Assembly: GCA_937995875.1 (NCBI GenBank)
Contig: CALKIW010000189.1
Location: 22,630-86,629, forward strand
Source: an uncultured Bacteroidales bacterium
Lineage (GTDB): Bacteria > Bacteroidota > Bacteroidia > Bacteroidales > Bacteroidaceae
Direction: 5' to 3'
Length of the DNA stretch: 64,000 nt
Part shown: positions 53,072 to 62,910 of the stretch, piece by piece
Numbering within the stretch: the first letter of the stretch is position 1
How the letters are laid out: each line of letters starts with the position of its first letter
Made by a program: the position numbers and the translations under genes
Notes under the pieces: model-generated
Database searches by the model: none
What the model saw: the letters and a program-made list of their open reading frames with translations, nothing else
Told to the model about the DNA's origin: nothing

Positions 53072-55054
53072 ATGAACTACGGATTTATCAAGGTGGCCAG
53101 TGCCGTGCCAACCGTTCATTTGGCCGACTGCCGGCAGAATGTGATTGAGATGGAGTCGCTCATTGCTCAGGCAGAGGGCAGGGGCGTGGAGATTATTGTG
53201 TTTCCTGAACTGTGCGTTACGGGTTACACTTGTCAGGACTTGTTCCGTCAGCAACTTTTGCTTGATGCTGTTGAGCACGACATGATGCATTTGTTGGATT
53301 TCACCCGGAAGCTTGACATCATTTCCATTGTGGGGCTCCCCATTGTGGCAGACGACGTGCTGCTCAACTGTGCAGCTGTGATACAGAAAGGCAGAATATT
53401 GGGCATTGTGCCCAAGACCTACTTGCCCAATACCGGTGAAGCCTATGAAAAACGATGGTTTGTCCCGTCTCAGGAACTCCGCCCCACAACATTACACTTT
53501 GCCGGATGCACCATTCGCGTGTCTTCTTCTCCCCAAATATTCCGCACGTGTGATGGTGTGGCGTTTGGTGTGGAACTTGGTGAGGATGTGTGGTCGCCCA
53601 CACCGCCGAGCACGGACTGGGCTCTGGCCGGAGCCGAGCTTATTTTCAACCTTTCCGCCAGTTCCGAACTGGTGGGTAAGCACGCCTATCTTAAAAAACT
53701 GATGGCGCAGCAGAGCGCCCGCACCATCACGGGCTATGTGTATAGCGGAGCCGGATACGGCGAGAGTACGCAGGATGTGGTCTATGGCGGTGATGCGCTG
53801 ATTTATGAAAATGGCACGCTGTTGGCAGAGGGCGAGAGGTTTTCTCTCGACAGCCGGATGCAAATGGCAGAGATCGATGTAGACAGACTGCGCAGTGAGC
53901 GCCGCAACAACACCATGTTTATGAACGCCCAACGCACGATGCTGGGGAAGGAAACGAATGTTGTGGAGGCTGAGACCATACAGCCGCGCGACTTTGTTTT
54001 GGAACGTTCGGTGGACCCCATGCCTTTTATTCCGACTGTGGACCGTATGCAGGAGTCGTGCGAGGAGATTTTCAATATTCAGGTTATGGGACTTGCCAGA
54101 CGACTTGTTCATACCCACGTTAAGACGGCAATCGTTGGGGTGAGTGGCGGTTTGGACTCAACGATGGCACTGCTCGTATGTGTCAGGACCTTTGACAAAC
54201 TCAAGAGAGACCGCAAAGACATTATTGGGGTCACGATGCCCGGATTTGGCACAACCGGTCGTACCTATGCCAATGCCCTGTCGCTGATGAAAAGTTTGGG
54301 CATTACCATGCGCGAGATTAAGATTGAGCAGAGTGTGCTGCAACATTTTGAGGACATAGGGCAAGACGCTGACAATCATGACGTGACCTACGAAAATGCA
54401 CAGGCTCGTGAGCGTACGCAGATTCTGATGGACCTTGCCAACAAACTGAATGGTTTGGTTGTCGGCACGGGTGACCTTTCGGAGCTGGCCTTAGGATGGG
54501 CAACCTACAACGGCGACCACATGTCGATGTACGGCGTCAATGCTTCGGTGCCAAAAACCCTGATGCAGCATTTGGTGCGTTATGTGGCACAAAACATGGA
54601 CGAAACGATAGGCAAGACGTTGCTCGACATCGTTGATACACCTATTTCGCCGGAGCTTACACCGGCCGACGAGCAAGGAAACATCAAGCAAAAAACGGAA
54701 GATTTGGTCGGCCCGTATGAGTTGCACGACTTCTTTTTGTATTATTTCTTGCGCTATGGCTTCAGTCCGCGTAAAATCTTCGTGCTGGCTCAGAGAGCCT
54801 TTAGCGGAACAACGACAACCGGAGAAGGACGGAAGCATTATGACGACGAGACGATTATACATTGGTTGCAGACTTTCTGCCGTCGATTTTTCAGTCAGCA
54901 GTTTAAGCGCTCTTGCCTGCCCGATGGTCCCAAGGTGGGTTCTGTCAGTCTGAGTCCGAGGGGCGATTGGCGTATGCCTTCTGACGCGGTCTCCACCCTT
55001 TGGCTCCGCGAGATAGAGGCCATGGGCGATACAGGTGCTGCCCAAAAGCAATGA
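53072..55054 (+). CDS. nadE: NAD+ synthase, glutaminase domain lacking the catalytic Cys
   Basis: Two-domain NAD+ synthetase of 660 residues. The N-terminal nitrilase-type domain (1-280) normally frees ammonia from glutamine; the C-terminal synthetase (about 340-640) adenylates and amidates nicotinate adenine dinucleotide and has the P-loop GVSGGLDSTMALL plus GDLSELALGWATYNGDHMSMYG. Of the glutaminase triad, Glu46 (VFPELCVTGY) and Lys115 (VPKTYLPN) are present. The Cys of the usual EICEDLW motif reads as Gly170 (VELGEDVW, codon GGT at 53579-53581), one base away from TGT. If real, this enzyme depends on free ammonia or on another amidotransferase. Followed by a strong terminator. Confidence 0.93.
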   Translation: MNYGFIKVASAVPTVHLADCRQNVIEMESLIAQAEGRGVEIIVFPELCVTGYTCQDLFRQQLLLDAVEHDMMHLLDFTRKLDIISIVGLPIVADDVLLNCAAVIQKGRILGIVPKTYLPNTGEAYEKRWFVPSQELRPTTLHFAGCTIRVSSSPQIFRTCDGVAFGVELGEDVWSPTPPSTDWALAGAELIFNLSASSELVGKHAYLKKLMAQQSARTITGYVYSGAGYGESTQDVVYGGDALIYENGTLLAEGERFSLDSRMQMAEIDVDRLRSERRNNTMFMNAQRTMLGKETNVVEAETIQPRDFVLERSVDPMPFIPTVDRMQESCEEIFNIQVMGLARRLVHTHVKTAIVGVSGGLDSTMALLVCVRTFDKLKRDRKDIIGVTMPGFGTTGRTYANALSLMKSLGITMREIKIEQSVLQHFEDIGQDADNHDVTYENAQARERTQILMDLANKLNGLVVGTGDLSELALGWATYNGDHMSMYGVNASVPKTLMQHLVRYVAQNMDETIGKTLLDIVDTPISPELTPADEQGNIKQKTEDLVGPYELHDFFLYYFLRYGFSPRKIFVLAQRAFSGTTTTGEGRKHYDDETIIHWLQTFCRRFFSQQFKRSCLPDGPKVGSVSLSPRGDWRMPSDAVSTLWLREIEAMGDTGAAQKQ

Positions 55055-55091
55055 AAATGAAAAAACTTTGTATCAATAGGATTATGAAAAA

Positions 55092-55127
55092 CTCCCCATG
55101 CAGGATCGACCGGCATGGGGAGCTTTT
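55092..55127 (+). terminator. Terminator after nadE
   Basis: CTCCCCATGC (55092-55101) and GCATGGGGAG (55113-55122) form a perfect stem, followed shortly by TTTTT. Also suitably placed for the convergent M6 peptidase gene. Confidence 0.9.
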
Positions 55128-55149
55128 TGATTAAGGGTAATATTGCTGT

Positions 55150-56874
55150 TTATTTGACAAACTTCTTACCGCCTTTGATATATATACCGTGTGGAAGTGG
55201 TGTTGTGGATGTACCCACAAATTTTCCATCAATAGTATATATCTTTTGATTGTTTTCAACGGTTGGCAGCTGGCGTATGCCTGTAGATTTATTTAGGAAA
55301 TCGAAATAAACGATGCCATCATTGAACTTGATGTTGTACACGGGTGTGTCTTCGGCATCGAGCCACCAGCGCGCATTGGGCAGCCCGCTATTTTGTACGA
55401 ACGTATCGTATTCGTAAGTGTCGTCTGCTCGGAACAGGTCACCATCGACTTGTTGCAGATATTCCTCGTAGGTATAGTCGCCTATTCCGTCCGGACCTTT
55501 AATCTTGTAGCTTGAAGCCAGTGTGCCATCAGCGGGAATCACAGTCATTCTTGGGTGATTCACAACATTATTGACATTATTGGCAGAAAGGCTGAACTTG
55601 TTCTGGTCATAATCGACATGATAGATGAGCAATCCTCGGGTCTCAGGATTATAGGCTTTTCCGTAGGCAGCGATGCGCTGATTCCATCCTTTGTCTTCAA
55701 AATGCTGCAATACAAAATACTCGTTGCTGTTGTTGGGATTTACAATTTTCACCGCGTTGGTGCCACCTGATACGTTTCCATCGAGCTGATATTGCTTTGC
55801 TTCGGTAATGGCAGGAATATGGTCCCAGCCCATGGCCTCACGCTCCCAGGCTGTGTAGGAGACAGGACAATAGCCGTTGTAAACATATTCTCCGTTGTCC
55901 ATCAGGTCCCAATCTTCCATGCTCTGATTGTTATAGGCAGTGGATAATTGGGTAGGATAGAAGTCGGGAAGGCCAAGACAGTGTGAAAATTCATGGCAGA
56001 AAAGCCCTATGCCATTGATTCTTTTATCTTCGGGCATGCCCTCACGGCCTATAAGTTCGTTGCTTATTCCACCCTGATTCACGCCTTTTCCGTCAAACTT
56101 CGTGTCTGTAAATCCTGAAAAACGCTTGGGCCACATGGTTTCCGCAGAAGCCCCGTTGCTCTGCCCGTATCCGGCATAGATAATGTAAATTAAATCTATA
56201 TTGCCGTCGCCGTCTTGGTCGTAGGGTTTGAAATCCAACGAGTCGTCCATGGCTGTGCAGGCGTCGATGAGCAGTTGCTTGTATTTTTCATCATTGCCTT
56301 TGTTACTCGTTCCACCATAATAGGCCATGTTTTGCGGTAGTGTTACGGGTCCGTAGACGTCAAATTGCGGACTGAACATGCTGTCGCTCTGTGCTATGAA
56401 ATATTGCTTCACGCTGCCGTAGTTGAGATGCTCGCCATTGCCCAGATTATCGGGGTGGCCATTGGTCCGGTTGAGATATTGTTCGAAGGATGCTTTCGGG
56501 TTCTTGAGCGAGAACTTAACATCTTGGTATTCTGCCAAAATCACAACGGCTTTGGGCGACCCCGTGTGTGGGAACAGGCTGGCTGCAGGCGCAATAGGCT
56601 CCCGGTACATGCCTTTGGCGTTGAGCGTTTGCTGTGCTTGGGCAAAGAAAGTTTCCTCGTCTACATCGATCTTTGTGAAGTCGTTACCGTGACGTTCGAG
56701 AATGTTGCCCTCCATGTCGGTGTACCACGAGAAGTAATCGTCGCCGTGCATACGGACAACAATAGTGTCGCCGTTGCTCTGGACAAAGGTCATCGGGTAA
56801 GGCCATGCTTTGTGCGCCTGCATGGAGTAGACGGATAACAGGGCAAACCCTAATGTGAGTAGTATTTTCTTCAT
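55150..56874 (-). CDS. Secreted M6 family metalloprotease
   Basis: Exported zinc metallopeptidase of 574 residues. Signal peptide about 1-20 (ends MQA-HKA). The M6 (immune inhibitor A-like) catalytic region holds HExxH in CHEFSHCLGLPDFYP (near residue 290) with the following Met-turn region SMEDWDLMDNG. Large Bacteroidetes-type beta domain afterwards. The last 30 residues (IYTIDGKFVGTS ... GIYIKGGKKFVK) look like the short C-terminal module found on many secreted Bacteroidales proteins, which may be a sorting or anchoring signal. Convergent with nadE. Confidence 0.9.
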   Translation of the reverse strand: MKKILLTLGFALLSVYSMQAHKAWPYPMTFVQSNGDTIVVRMHGDDYFSWYTDMEGNILERHGNDFTKIDVDEETFFAQAQQTLNAKGMYREPIAPAASLFPHTGSPKAVVILAEYQDVKFSLKNPKASFEQYLNRTNGHPDNLGNGEHLNYGSVKQYFIAQSDSMFSPQFDVYGPVTLPQNMAYYGGTSNKGNDEKYKQLLIDACTAMDDSLDFKPYDQDGDGNIDLIYIIYAGYGQSNGASAETMWPKRFSGFTDTKFDGKGVNQGGISNELIGREGMPEDKRINGIGLFCHEFSHCLGLPDFYPTQLSTAYNNQSMEDWDLMDNGEYVYNGYCPVSYTAWEREAMGWDHIPAITEAKQYQLDGNVSGGTNAVKIVNPNNSNEYFVLQHFEDKGWNQRIAAYGKAYNPETRGLLIYHVDYDQNKFSLSANNVNNVVNHPRMTVIPADGTLASSYKIKGPDGIGDYTYEEYLQQVDGDLFRADDTYEYDTFVQNSGLPNARWWLDAEDTPVYNIKFNDGIVYFDFLNKSTGIRQLPTVENNQKIYTIDGKFVGTSTTPLPHGIYIKGGKKFVK

Positions 56875-56898
56875 AGTCTTCTTGAATTGATTTCTAAA

Positions 56899-57699
56899 CT
56901 AAATGTTTGGTTTGGAAAGGCCGCAACGGTCGTGATTAAAGAAGTATTGGCCTTTATGTTTGGTTTGTCTACCATATTCGATAGCATGACGGGGACAGTG
57001 GTGATAACAGGCAAAGCAGACGAGACAGGTCCCGTTGCGCTTCCATTGAGGCTCAAGTGCTGTGCCCCCTTCTATATTGTGCACCGGACAAACTTTGGTA
57101 CAGATGCCGCATTTGATGCATTTTGCGCTGTCCACATGGAAAGGCTTGTCGGTGATTAACTTCTTGACGAAGATTTCTCCAATGAGTCTTGAGTTTATCT
57201 TGGGCCATCTTCCGATGTGCGGCAGTGCCTTAACTTTGCGCCTGTTGAGAATATCCTGTGTGTATATACTTAGGTCATCGGCGGCCTGTGAACACTTCTT
57301 CTTTTCGTTTTTGCTATTGTCCACATCCATGAACGGAAGTCCAACATACGATTCGGGCATTATCAGGGAGAAGGCGGCATCAAGTTTTATGCCTTTGCAG
57401 GCAAGGTCTTGCTCGAATATATCGATGGTTTCGCCTATGGTATCTCCGGCCGTACACAGTGCGTAAGTGTAGTGATCATCAGCATTAAGCTGTAGCTGAC
57501 TGATGAATTGCCGCACGATGCCGGGTGGCCGCCAACCGTGCACGGGAAAGCAAAAGCCTATCCTTTCACCCTCCTGAAGCTCATAGACAAAGGGCTTGTC
57601 TATGTATTCGGGAATGTAAATCAGCCTTTCATCCGTTGCTTCAGCGAGTTGGGTAGCTGCCCATCTGGTGTTCCCAGTTCCTGAAAAATAACATATCAT
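56899..57699 (-). CDS. EFR1 family ferredoxin (flavodoxin-like plus 2x4Fe-4S)
   Basis: Cytoplasmic electron carrier of 266 residues. The N-terminal flavodoxin-like domain opens with CYFSGTGNTRWAA (phosphate loop, SGTGNT). The C-terminal part carries two 4Fe-4S motifs: CIKCGICTKVCP (near 195) and CLVCFACYHHCP (near 232). This arrangement is the EFR1 family. The partner enzyme is unknown. It lies 24 bases before the M6 peptidase and could be co-transcribed, but no functional link is evident. Confidence 0.9.
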   Translation of the reverse strand: MICYFSGTGNTRWAATQLAEATDERLIYIPEYIDKPFVYELQEGERIGFCFPVHGWRPPGIVRQFISQLQLNADDHYTYALCTAGDTIGETIDIFEQDLACKGIKLDAAFSLIMPESYVGLPFMDVDNSKNEKKKCSQAADDLSIYTQDILNRRKVKALPHIGRWPKINSRLIGEIFVKKLITDKPFHVDSAKCIKCGICTKVCPVHNIEGGTALEPQWKRNGTCLVCFACYHHCPRHAIEYGRQTKHKGQYFFNHDRCGLSKPNI

Positions 57700-57757
57700 T
57701 GCCCAAAATTACAAAAATTAAAGTAATTAGACGCCATTATTGGTATAAAAAAAAGAT

Positions 57758-58354
57758 TCAGCCTTCGTTCTTTATTTTTGCACAGCAACCGTTGATCATG
57801 TTTTTGATTTGTGCGATGCGGGCCTTTTCACTTGGCCTGTAGCGTTGATAATAGACCAGAGCACTCTGTAAATTGTCGAGCGCATCTATCCATTCGTGAC
57901 GATAGACGTGTATAAAACCAATCCGATAAAAGGCGTCTGGCTTCTCGTTGTCGCGACAGAGTTTGAGCATTTCGATGTAAAGCGGAAGTGCTTGGTTGAA
58001 TTGCCGTAGGTTGAAATGACTTTCGGCATTGGCATAATAGTAAAAAGAGCGTTCTTGGGGAGCGAAACTTTTGAGTTGGGGAATCACCGAATCGAGGTGT
58101 TCGGTGGCTTTGGCGTATTCCCATTCATAATAATAACACACGCCGAGATAGGCTCTGAAGCGAGGATTGAGCCTATATTTCCGATCGAGGTTTTGCAGGA
58201 TAAGCATGGCTTCATGATATTTTCCGCTTTGGAAATACTCAAGCGCCATCCCCAATCGCTGACTGTCTGAGGTTTGCGCCACGCCCTTGTGACATGGCAT
58301 GAGCAGCAGGAAAATCACTGCGAGCATATATCGTGTCCATCGCATTGCTTTCAT
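57758..58354 (-). CDS. Exported TPR protein
   Basis: Protein of 198 residues with a signal peptide (hydrophobic 10-20, cleaved near GVAQ at residue 27). Four or so tetratricopeptide repeats follow (about 32-180): MALEYFQSGKYHEAMLILQN, then FRAYLGVCYYYEWEYAKATEHL, and so on. It lies 18 bases after the M64 peptidase and is probably translated from the same mRNA. TPR proteins are scaffolds; no partner can be named. Confidence 0.8.
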   Translation of the reverse strand: MKAMRWTRYMLAVIFLLLMPCHKGVAQTSDSQRLGMALEYFQSGKYHEAMLILQNLDRKYRLNPRFRAYLGVCYYYEWEYAKATEHLDSVIPQLKSFAPQERSFYYYANAESHFNLRQFNQALPLYIEMLKLCRDNEKPDAFYRIGFIHVYRHEWIDALDNLQSALVYYQRYRPSEKARIAQIKNMINGCCAKIKNEG

Positions 58355-58372
58355 GTGCCGGAAATATGAGGA

Positions 58373-59614
58373 TTATTGAATATAGAAATCGATGAGTTCC
58401 TGTGTTGCCTTTTGGCAGGCGGGACAAAATTCGGGTGTCTCATTGGTGCGCATACGGCAGTCTTCATAACCTCTGTACACACCTTTGAGCTTATATCCGG
58501 CGCCTTCGATGAGTCCGGCCTTAGGGTCTTTCCCGACCAGATTTTCCCACTTGCCGTGAAAGTTTACCTTAGTTGTGATGTTCTTTTCCCATGGCTCGAC
58601 GTCAAGCGGATACATATCGATTTCTTCCTCCTCATAGGCGTACTCGTCGGCCAGTCCTGCAAAACTGTGCCCAAATTCGTGCACCACGACAGGCTGAGAC
58701 CATTCATTATGCGTGGTGCTCAATATATAAGAGTTGAGAATTCCGCCACCGCCGTATCGGTTGGAATTAACCAACACGAGTATATGCTCGTAGGGTGTTC
58801 CCGCCAGAAGGTCGTGCATGGCTTTCAGATGTGATGTCGTGAGATAGCGTTCGCTGTAGTTCGTGTCCCAATGAGCATGGAGGGCGGTGTTTCTCCAGAC
58901 TCCTTTGCCCGGCTCACTTGCCCCGCTTTCCTGTGACACGGACTTCACGGCAATGATGTTGAAGCAGTCGCGCATCCGCTTATAAGGCTCGTGAGCAAAG
59001 AGCGCTTCCATCGCAGTGCGCGCGTCTTCAATAAAAGTTTCCATTTCTTCAGCCCGATACCCCTCTGCCAAATAGGCTAAATGAATGCAGTTGTTGGTGT
59101 CTTTGGCGGTTTGAAGCGTTGTAAACGGAGTGACGTTTTTGTAGCCAATGGGGCGGATCAGAATGTCGTCGGGAACCACCCGATGGGTTTCACCGGCACA
59201 CACCCGGCGTCGATTGTCGCGCAGTTCCAATGTGATGTCGGCAGTATCTTTGGGCATGGGCACCAGAAATACGTTTTCAAACGCCTTCTGCGTATGCCGT
59301 GCTTCCGGCTCTTGTTGCCATTCCTGAAAAAGCGTGGAGAAGGAATTTCTGTAGATCACGGTCTGCGTCTTGTGGTCGCGAACGATAATCTGCCCGTTCC
59401 CCTCTACCGGAACATCGGCCAGTCGTTTGCGTTTGCCATACCATCGTGGCTCCACCAGCAGCTCGTCTACAGCGATATGCTGGGTGTTGTGGGTGCCGGA
59501 GAAGATATAGTCGATCCTCAACGTCTTGTCTTGAAAATAGTGATCGAAATTTTGTCCCATCGCAGCATTTGCCGCAAAAAGGAGAGGAATGATAATCAAA
59601 AATATCTTTTTCAT
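58373..59614 (-). CDS. M64 family metallopeptidase (IgA peptidase-like)
   Basis: Exported zinc peptidase of 413 residues. Signal peptide MKKIFLIIIPLLFAANAAMG. An N-terminal beta domain (about 25-135) is followed by the M64 catalytic domain with HExxH in VVHEFGHSFAGLADEY (near 293) and an upstream NSNRYGGGG segment. The founding family member cleaves immunoglobulin A; specificity here is unknown. The frame extends nine codons to 59641, but the ATG at 59614 directly precedes the signal peptide. Confidence 0.9.
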   Translation of the reverse strand: MKKIFLIIIPLLFAANAAMGQNFDHYFQDKTLRIDYIFSGTHNTQHIAVDELLVEPRWYGKRKRLADVPVEGNGQIIVRDHKTQTVIYRNSFSTLFQEWQQEPEARHTQKAFENVFLVPMPKDTADITLELRDNRRRVCAGETHRVVPDDILIRPIGYKNVTPFTTLQTAKDTNNCIHLAYLAEGYRAEEMETFIEDARTAMEALFAHEPYKRMRDCFNIIAVKSVSQESGASEPGKGVWRNTALHAHWDTNYSERYLTTSHLKAMHDLLAGTPYEHILVLVNSNRYGGGGILNSYILSTTHNEWSQPVVVHEFGHSFAGLADEYAYEEEEIDMYPLDVEPWEKNITTKVNFHGKWENLVGKDPKAGLIEGAGYKLKGVYRGYEDCRMRTNETPEFCPACQKATQELIDFYIQ

Positions 59615-59793
59615 TGGGATGCGTTGGTTTTGAAAGGACAAATCACTATACGCTCATGAGAGCATCAAGGTCGGCCGGTGTGGCTACAGACTGCCGTTTA
59701 TGCAGCCATCAGGTCTATGGAGAAAGGTGAAAACTCCAGCTTTCCGGCTTTTCCAATAGCCTTTGTTCCTCAATATCAATATATACGACGGTA

Positions 59794-60720
59794 TCAATAT
59801 ACCCTGAGCTGTTCGCCCACCGTGATTTGATGATCGGGCGAGAGCTTGTTCTTTTTATACAAACTCTTGAGTCTGATGCCGTAGCGTTGGGCGATGGAAT
59901 ACATGCTTTCACCCGGTTGTACGATGTGTGGCTTGTTTTTAAAAGCCTTTGAAGCCCGTTTCCGTTTCTTCTTCAAATAGACAATTTCTCCGGCATGAAG
60001 CACGTCGCGATAATTGCGCTCGTTATATTTTGCGATCTTCCTTCCTGAAAGTTCGGTTTCTTTGCCGATGGCCTTAAACGTGTCGCCCTCGCGGGCCATC
60101 ATGTAATAGTTCTTGTTGTAAATCCTGATGGGGTGGAGCTGTCCATTTTGCCTTACAGGCTGAGCTACGCCCGAATGTTTGGCCATGAAATGGTCGTAGT
60201 CTTTTGCACGGTCGTAGAGGTATAGCTTGTAAAGTTCTATAATCTCGATAAGCTTGTAGGCATATCTGGGATTGGTGGCATAGCCACAGGCTTTGAGCCC
60301 GTGTGCCCACCCTCGATAGTCCGTGAGGCTCAGCGAGAACAGTCGGGCATATCGTTGGTTTTGCGTGAGAAACTTGCTGTGGTCTTCATAACTTTCTCTG
60401 GGATTGTCATATACTCGGAAACATTCGCCTATCGCATCGTCGTTATAGGTCATGCTCCGTCCACTCCACCCGTGACATTTAATGCCGAAATGGTTGTTGC
60501 CTTGTGTGGCGAGAAGGCTCCTTCCCGCTGCGCTCTCAAACACTCCCTGAGCCAATGTGATGCTGGCCGGAATGCGATAGCGCAGCATTTGTTCGATGGC
60601 CAGGTCTTTGTATTGGTCGAAATAGGTTTGGTATTGGCTCGACCACCGCATCTGCGCATTGGCGGTCAGGCTTGCGCAGGCGATACTGAGACAACACAAA
60701 AGATATTTCAATTTATACAT
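59794..60720 (-). CDS. Glucosaminidase with LysM domains
   Basis: Exported cell-wall hydrolase of 308 residues. Signal peptide 1-22 (ends TANAQ). The GH73-type N-acetylglucosaminidase domain (about 30-165) includes PASITLAQGVFESAAGRS with the catalytic Glu and NNHFGIKCHGWSG, then YEDHSKFL. Two LysM peptidoglycan-binding modules follow (about 210-255 and 262-308). It probably cuts glycan strands during growth or division. It lies 83 bases after rho with no clear terminator, so it may be read from the rho transcript. Confidence 0.92.
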   Translation of the reverse strand: MYKLKYLLCCLSIACASLTANAQMRWSSQYQTYFDQYKDLAIEQMLRYRIPASITLAQGVFESAAGRSLLATQGNNHFGIKCHGWSGRSMTYNDDAIGECFRVYDNPRESYEDHSKFLTQNQRYARLFSLSLTDYRGWAHGLKACGYATNPRYAYKLIEIIELYKLYLYDRAKDYDHFMAKHSGVAQPVRQNGQLHPIRIYNKNYYMMAREGDTFKAIGKETELSGRKIAKYNERNYRDVLHAGEIVYLKKKRKRASKAFKNKPHIVQPGESMYSIAQRYGIRLKSLYKKNKLSPDHQITVGEQLRVY

Positions 60721-60803
60721 AGAGCATGTGGGTCAGAAAATCAAACAAAACGGAGGATGGGCTGTCGCCCGACACCGCCCGCCTCAACTGCGTCAGAGCC
60801 GAC

Positions 60804-62810
60804 CTATCCGTTCATGGACAGCAGGAACTCTGAATTGTCGCGGGTTTGCTGTAGGCGACCGTGAATGGTGTTCATGGCTTCGATAGGATTCATGTCGGAA
60901 ATATATTTGCGCAGAATCCACATACGGTCGAGCGTGGTCTTGTCTTGCAGCAGGTCGTCGCGACGGGTGCTTGAAGCAATCAGGTTTACGGCCGGGAATA
61001 TGCGCTTGTTGCTCAGTGAGCGGTCGAGTTGCAGTTCCATGTTTCCCGTTCCCTTGAATTCCTCGAAGATCACCTCGTCCATCTTGCTGCCGGTATCAAT
61101 CAGTGCGGTAGCAATGATGGTGAGCGAGCCGCCCTTTTCTATATTTCGGGCCGCACCAAAGAAACGCTTGGGCTTCTGCAGGGCATTGGCATCGACACCT
61201 CCGGTGAGCACCTTGCCACTGGCCGGCGACACCGTGTTGTAGGCACGGGCCAGACGGGTGATGGAGTCCAGAAAGATCACTACGTCGTGTCCACATTCCA
61301 CCATGCGTTTGGCTTTCTCCAACACAATGCCCGCAATCTTGACATGACGCTCGGCCGGCTCGTCGAAGGTAGAAGCTATCACTTCGGCATCTACGGTGCG
61401 CGCCATATCGGTTACTTCCTCCGGGCGCTCATCGATGAGCAACATCATGAGATAGGCTTCCGGATGATTGGCAGCAATGGCGTTGGCAATGTTCTTCATC
61501 AAAATGGTCTTACCCGTTTTGGGTTGGGCCACAATCAGAGCACGCTGGCCCTTGCCGATAGGCGAAAACAAATCGACGATGCGGGTAGACATGTTGGTTG
61601 TCTTGGGGTCTCCGCACAACGTGAACTTCTCTTCCGGGAAAAGCGGTGTGAGATGTTCAAAGGGTATTCGGTCGCGAATCTCGGCGGGTGTACGTCCATT
61701 AATCTTGTCGATGCTTGTCAGCGGGAAGTATTTTTCACCTTCGCGCGGCGGTCTCACACGGCACAACACCACATCCCCCGTCTTCAGGTTATAATGCCTG
61801 ATTTGCTGGGCAGCCACATAGACATCGTCGGGTGATGACAAATAGTTGTAGTCGCTGGAACGCAGAAAACCGTAACCGTCGGGCATAATCTCCAACACTC
61901 CACTGGCCTCTATAATATCGCTGAAATCATAGCCGGCCTGATTGTTGGCGGGCTGGGGAGGAGCTTGCTGATAGGACGTGGCGTTAGACTGTGGCAACGG
62001 TGTGGTGGGGTTGTCGAACATATCATAGTTGGGCACCATACCATGATCTTCAATGGGAAGGTCTACCATAACGATGAAGTCGGACCCATCGGCCGGATCG
62101 TCTGCCCATACGCCATCGGCATCTTCGTTTTCGCGGTTAGCTTCCGCGTTTTCGTTGTGTGAATTGATCTTGGCTTGCAGCTTGGCAATCAGTTTATCGT
62201 TGCTGTTGCCGGCCTTATCCTTGTTTTTTGCAGCATATACAGCCTCCGGAATGGCAGACATTTCTGCTTCCGTGTCATCTTCCACGTTTTTTCCTTTCGG
62301 CTCTGTTGCTTTATCCTGAGCAGATTCTGCCTTGTCCTCCTTTGGGTTATCTTCTATATTTGCTTTCAGCTTTTCTATTTCAGCCATGAGATTTTTTTCT
62401 TGTTTTGTGCGTGGTCCGCGATGTGTAGGTATAGCCTCCAGTTCGGCTTCCAACTTCTCCAACTTCTTTTGAGCATCATCTTCCGTGTCGGCTTCGGCCT
62501 TCATTTCAGCTTTGCTCTTGAACAGCTGTGGTTGTGCATTGCCGTTTTTGGCATTCTTGTTATCAAGGTTTTCACCTTCCTTGCCCTTTACCGAATACAC
62601 GTGGTCGGGCTCGTTTCTGGTGATGCGAGTTCGTTTATGTTTGGTGTTTGTCGACGATCTCAGACTGCTTTCGTTGTCAGCCTGTTTGTCGAGAATAGCG
62701 TATATGAGTTGTTCGGGGTCATCAAATTCCTGTGGGTTAATGCCAAAATCGTGTGCAATATCCCCCAATGAAGAGATACTTTTGGATAATAATTCCTCTT
62801 TGCTATACAT
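60804..62810 (-). CDS. rho: Transcription termination factor Rho with long disordered insert
   Basis: Hexameric RNA helicase of 668 residues. The short N-terminal helical region (1-48) is separated from the RNA-binding cold-shock domain (about 295-370, MPDGYGFLRSSDYNYL) by about 240 residues rich in Glu, Lys, Asn and Asp with a Gln/Pro/Asn-rich end. The ATPase core (about 385-660) has the P-loop VAQPKTGKT, LIDERPEEVTDM and DSITRLARAYN. Inserts of this kind are known in Bacteroidetes Rho, and an intrinsically disordered region of Bacteroides Rho has been reported to drive condensate formation. A promoter sits at 62881-62910. Confidence 0.96.
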   Translation of the reverse strand: MYSKEELLSKSISSLGDIAHDFGINPQEFDDPEQLIYAILDKQADNESSLRSSTNTKHKRTRITRNEPDHVYSVKGKEGENLDNKNAKNGNAQPQLFKSKAEMKAEADTEDDAQKKLEKLEAELEAIPTHRGPRTKQEKNLMAEIEKLKANIEDNPKEDKAESAQDKATEPKGKNVEDDTEAEMSAIPEAVYAAKNKDKAGNSNDKLIAKLQAKINSHNENAEANRENEDADGVWADDPADGSDFIVMVDLPIEDHGMVPNYDMFDNPTTPLPQSNATSYQQAPPQPANNQAGYDFSDIIEASGVLEIMPDGYGFLRSSDYNYLSSPDDVYVAAQQIRHYNLKTGDVVLCRVRPPREGEKYFPLTSIDKINGRTPAEIRDRIPFEHLTPLFPEEKFTLCGDPKTTNMSTRIVDLFSPIGKGQRALIVAQPKTGKTILMKNIANAIAANHPEAYLMMLLIDERPEEVTDMARTVDAEVIASTFDEPAERHVKIAGIVLEKAKRMVECGHDVVIFLDSITRLARAYNTVSPASGKVLTGGVDANALQKPKRFFGAARNIEKGGSLTIIATALIDTGSKMDEVIFEEFKGTGNMELQLDRSLSNKRIFPAVNLIASSTRRDDLLQDKTTLDRMWILRKYISDMNPIEAMNTIHGRLQQTRDNSEFLLSMNG

Positions 62811-62880
62811 TTTCGTATGGTAAAATTATTAAAATGGGGAGTGTGCTTCAAAGTAGAAGCTCTGTATTAAAAATATGTTG

Positions 62881-62910
62881 CAAAGGTAACAAAATATGTT
62901 GAATTGCAAA
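62881..62910 (-). promoter_or_regulatory. Promoter of rho
   Basis: On the minus strand a -7 TACCTTTG (plus CAAAGGTA, 62881-62888) and a -33 TTTG (CAAA, 62907-62910), 18 bases apart, about 70 bases before the rho ATG. Confidence 0.7.
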
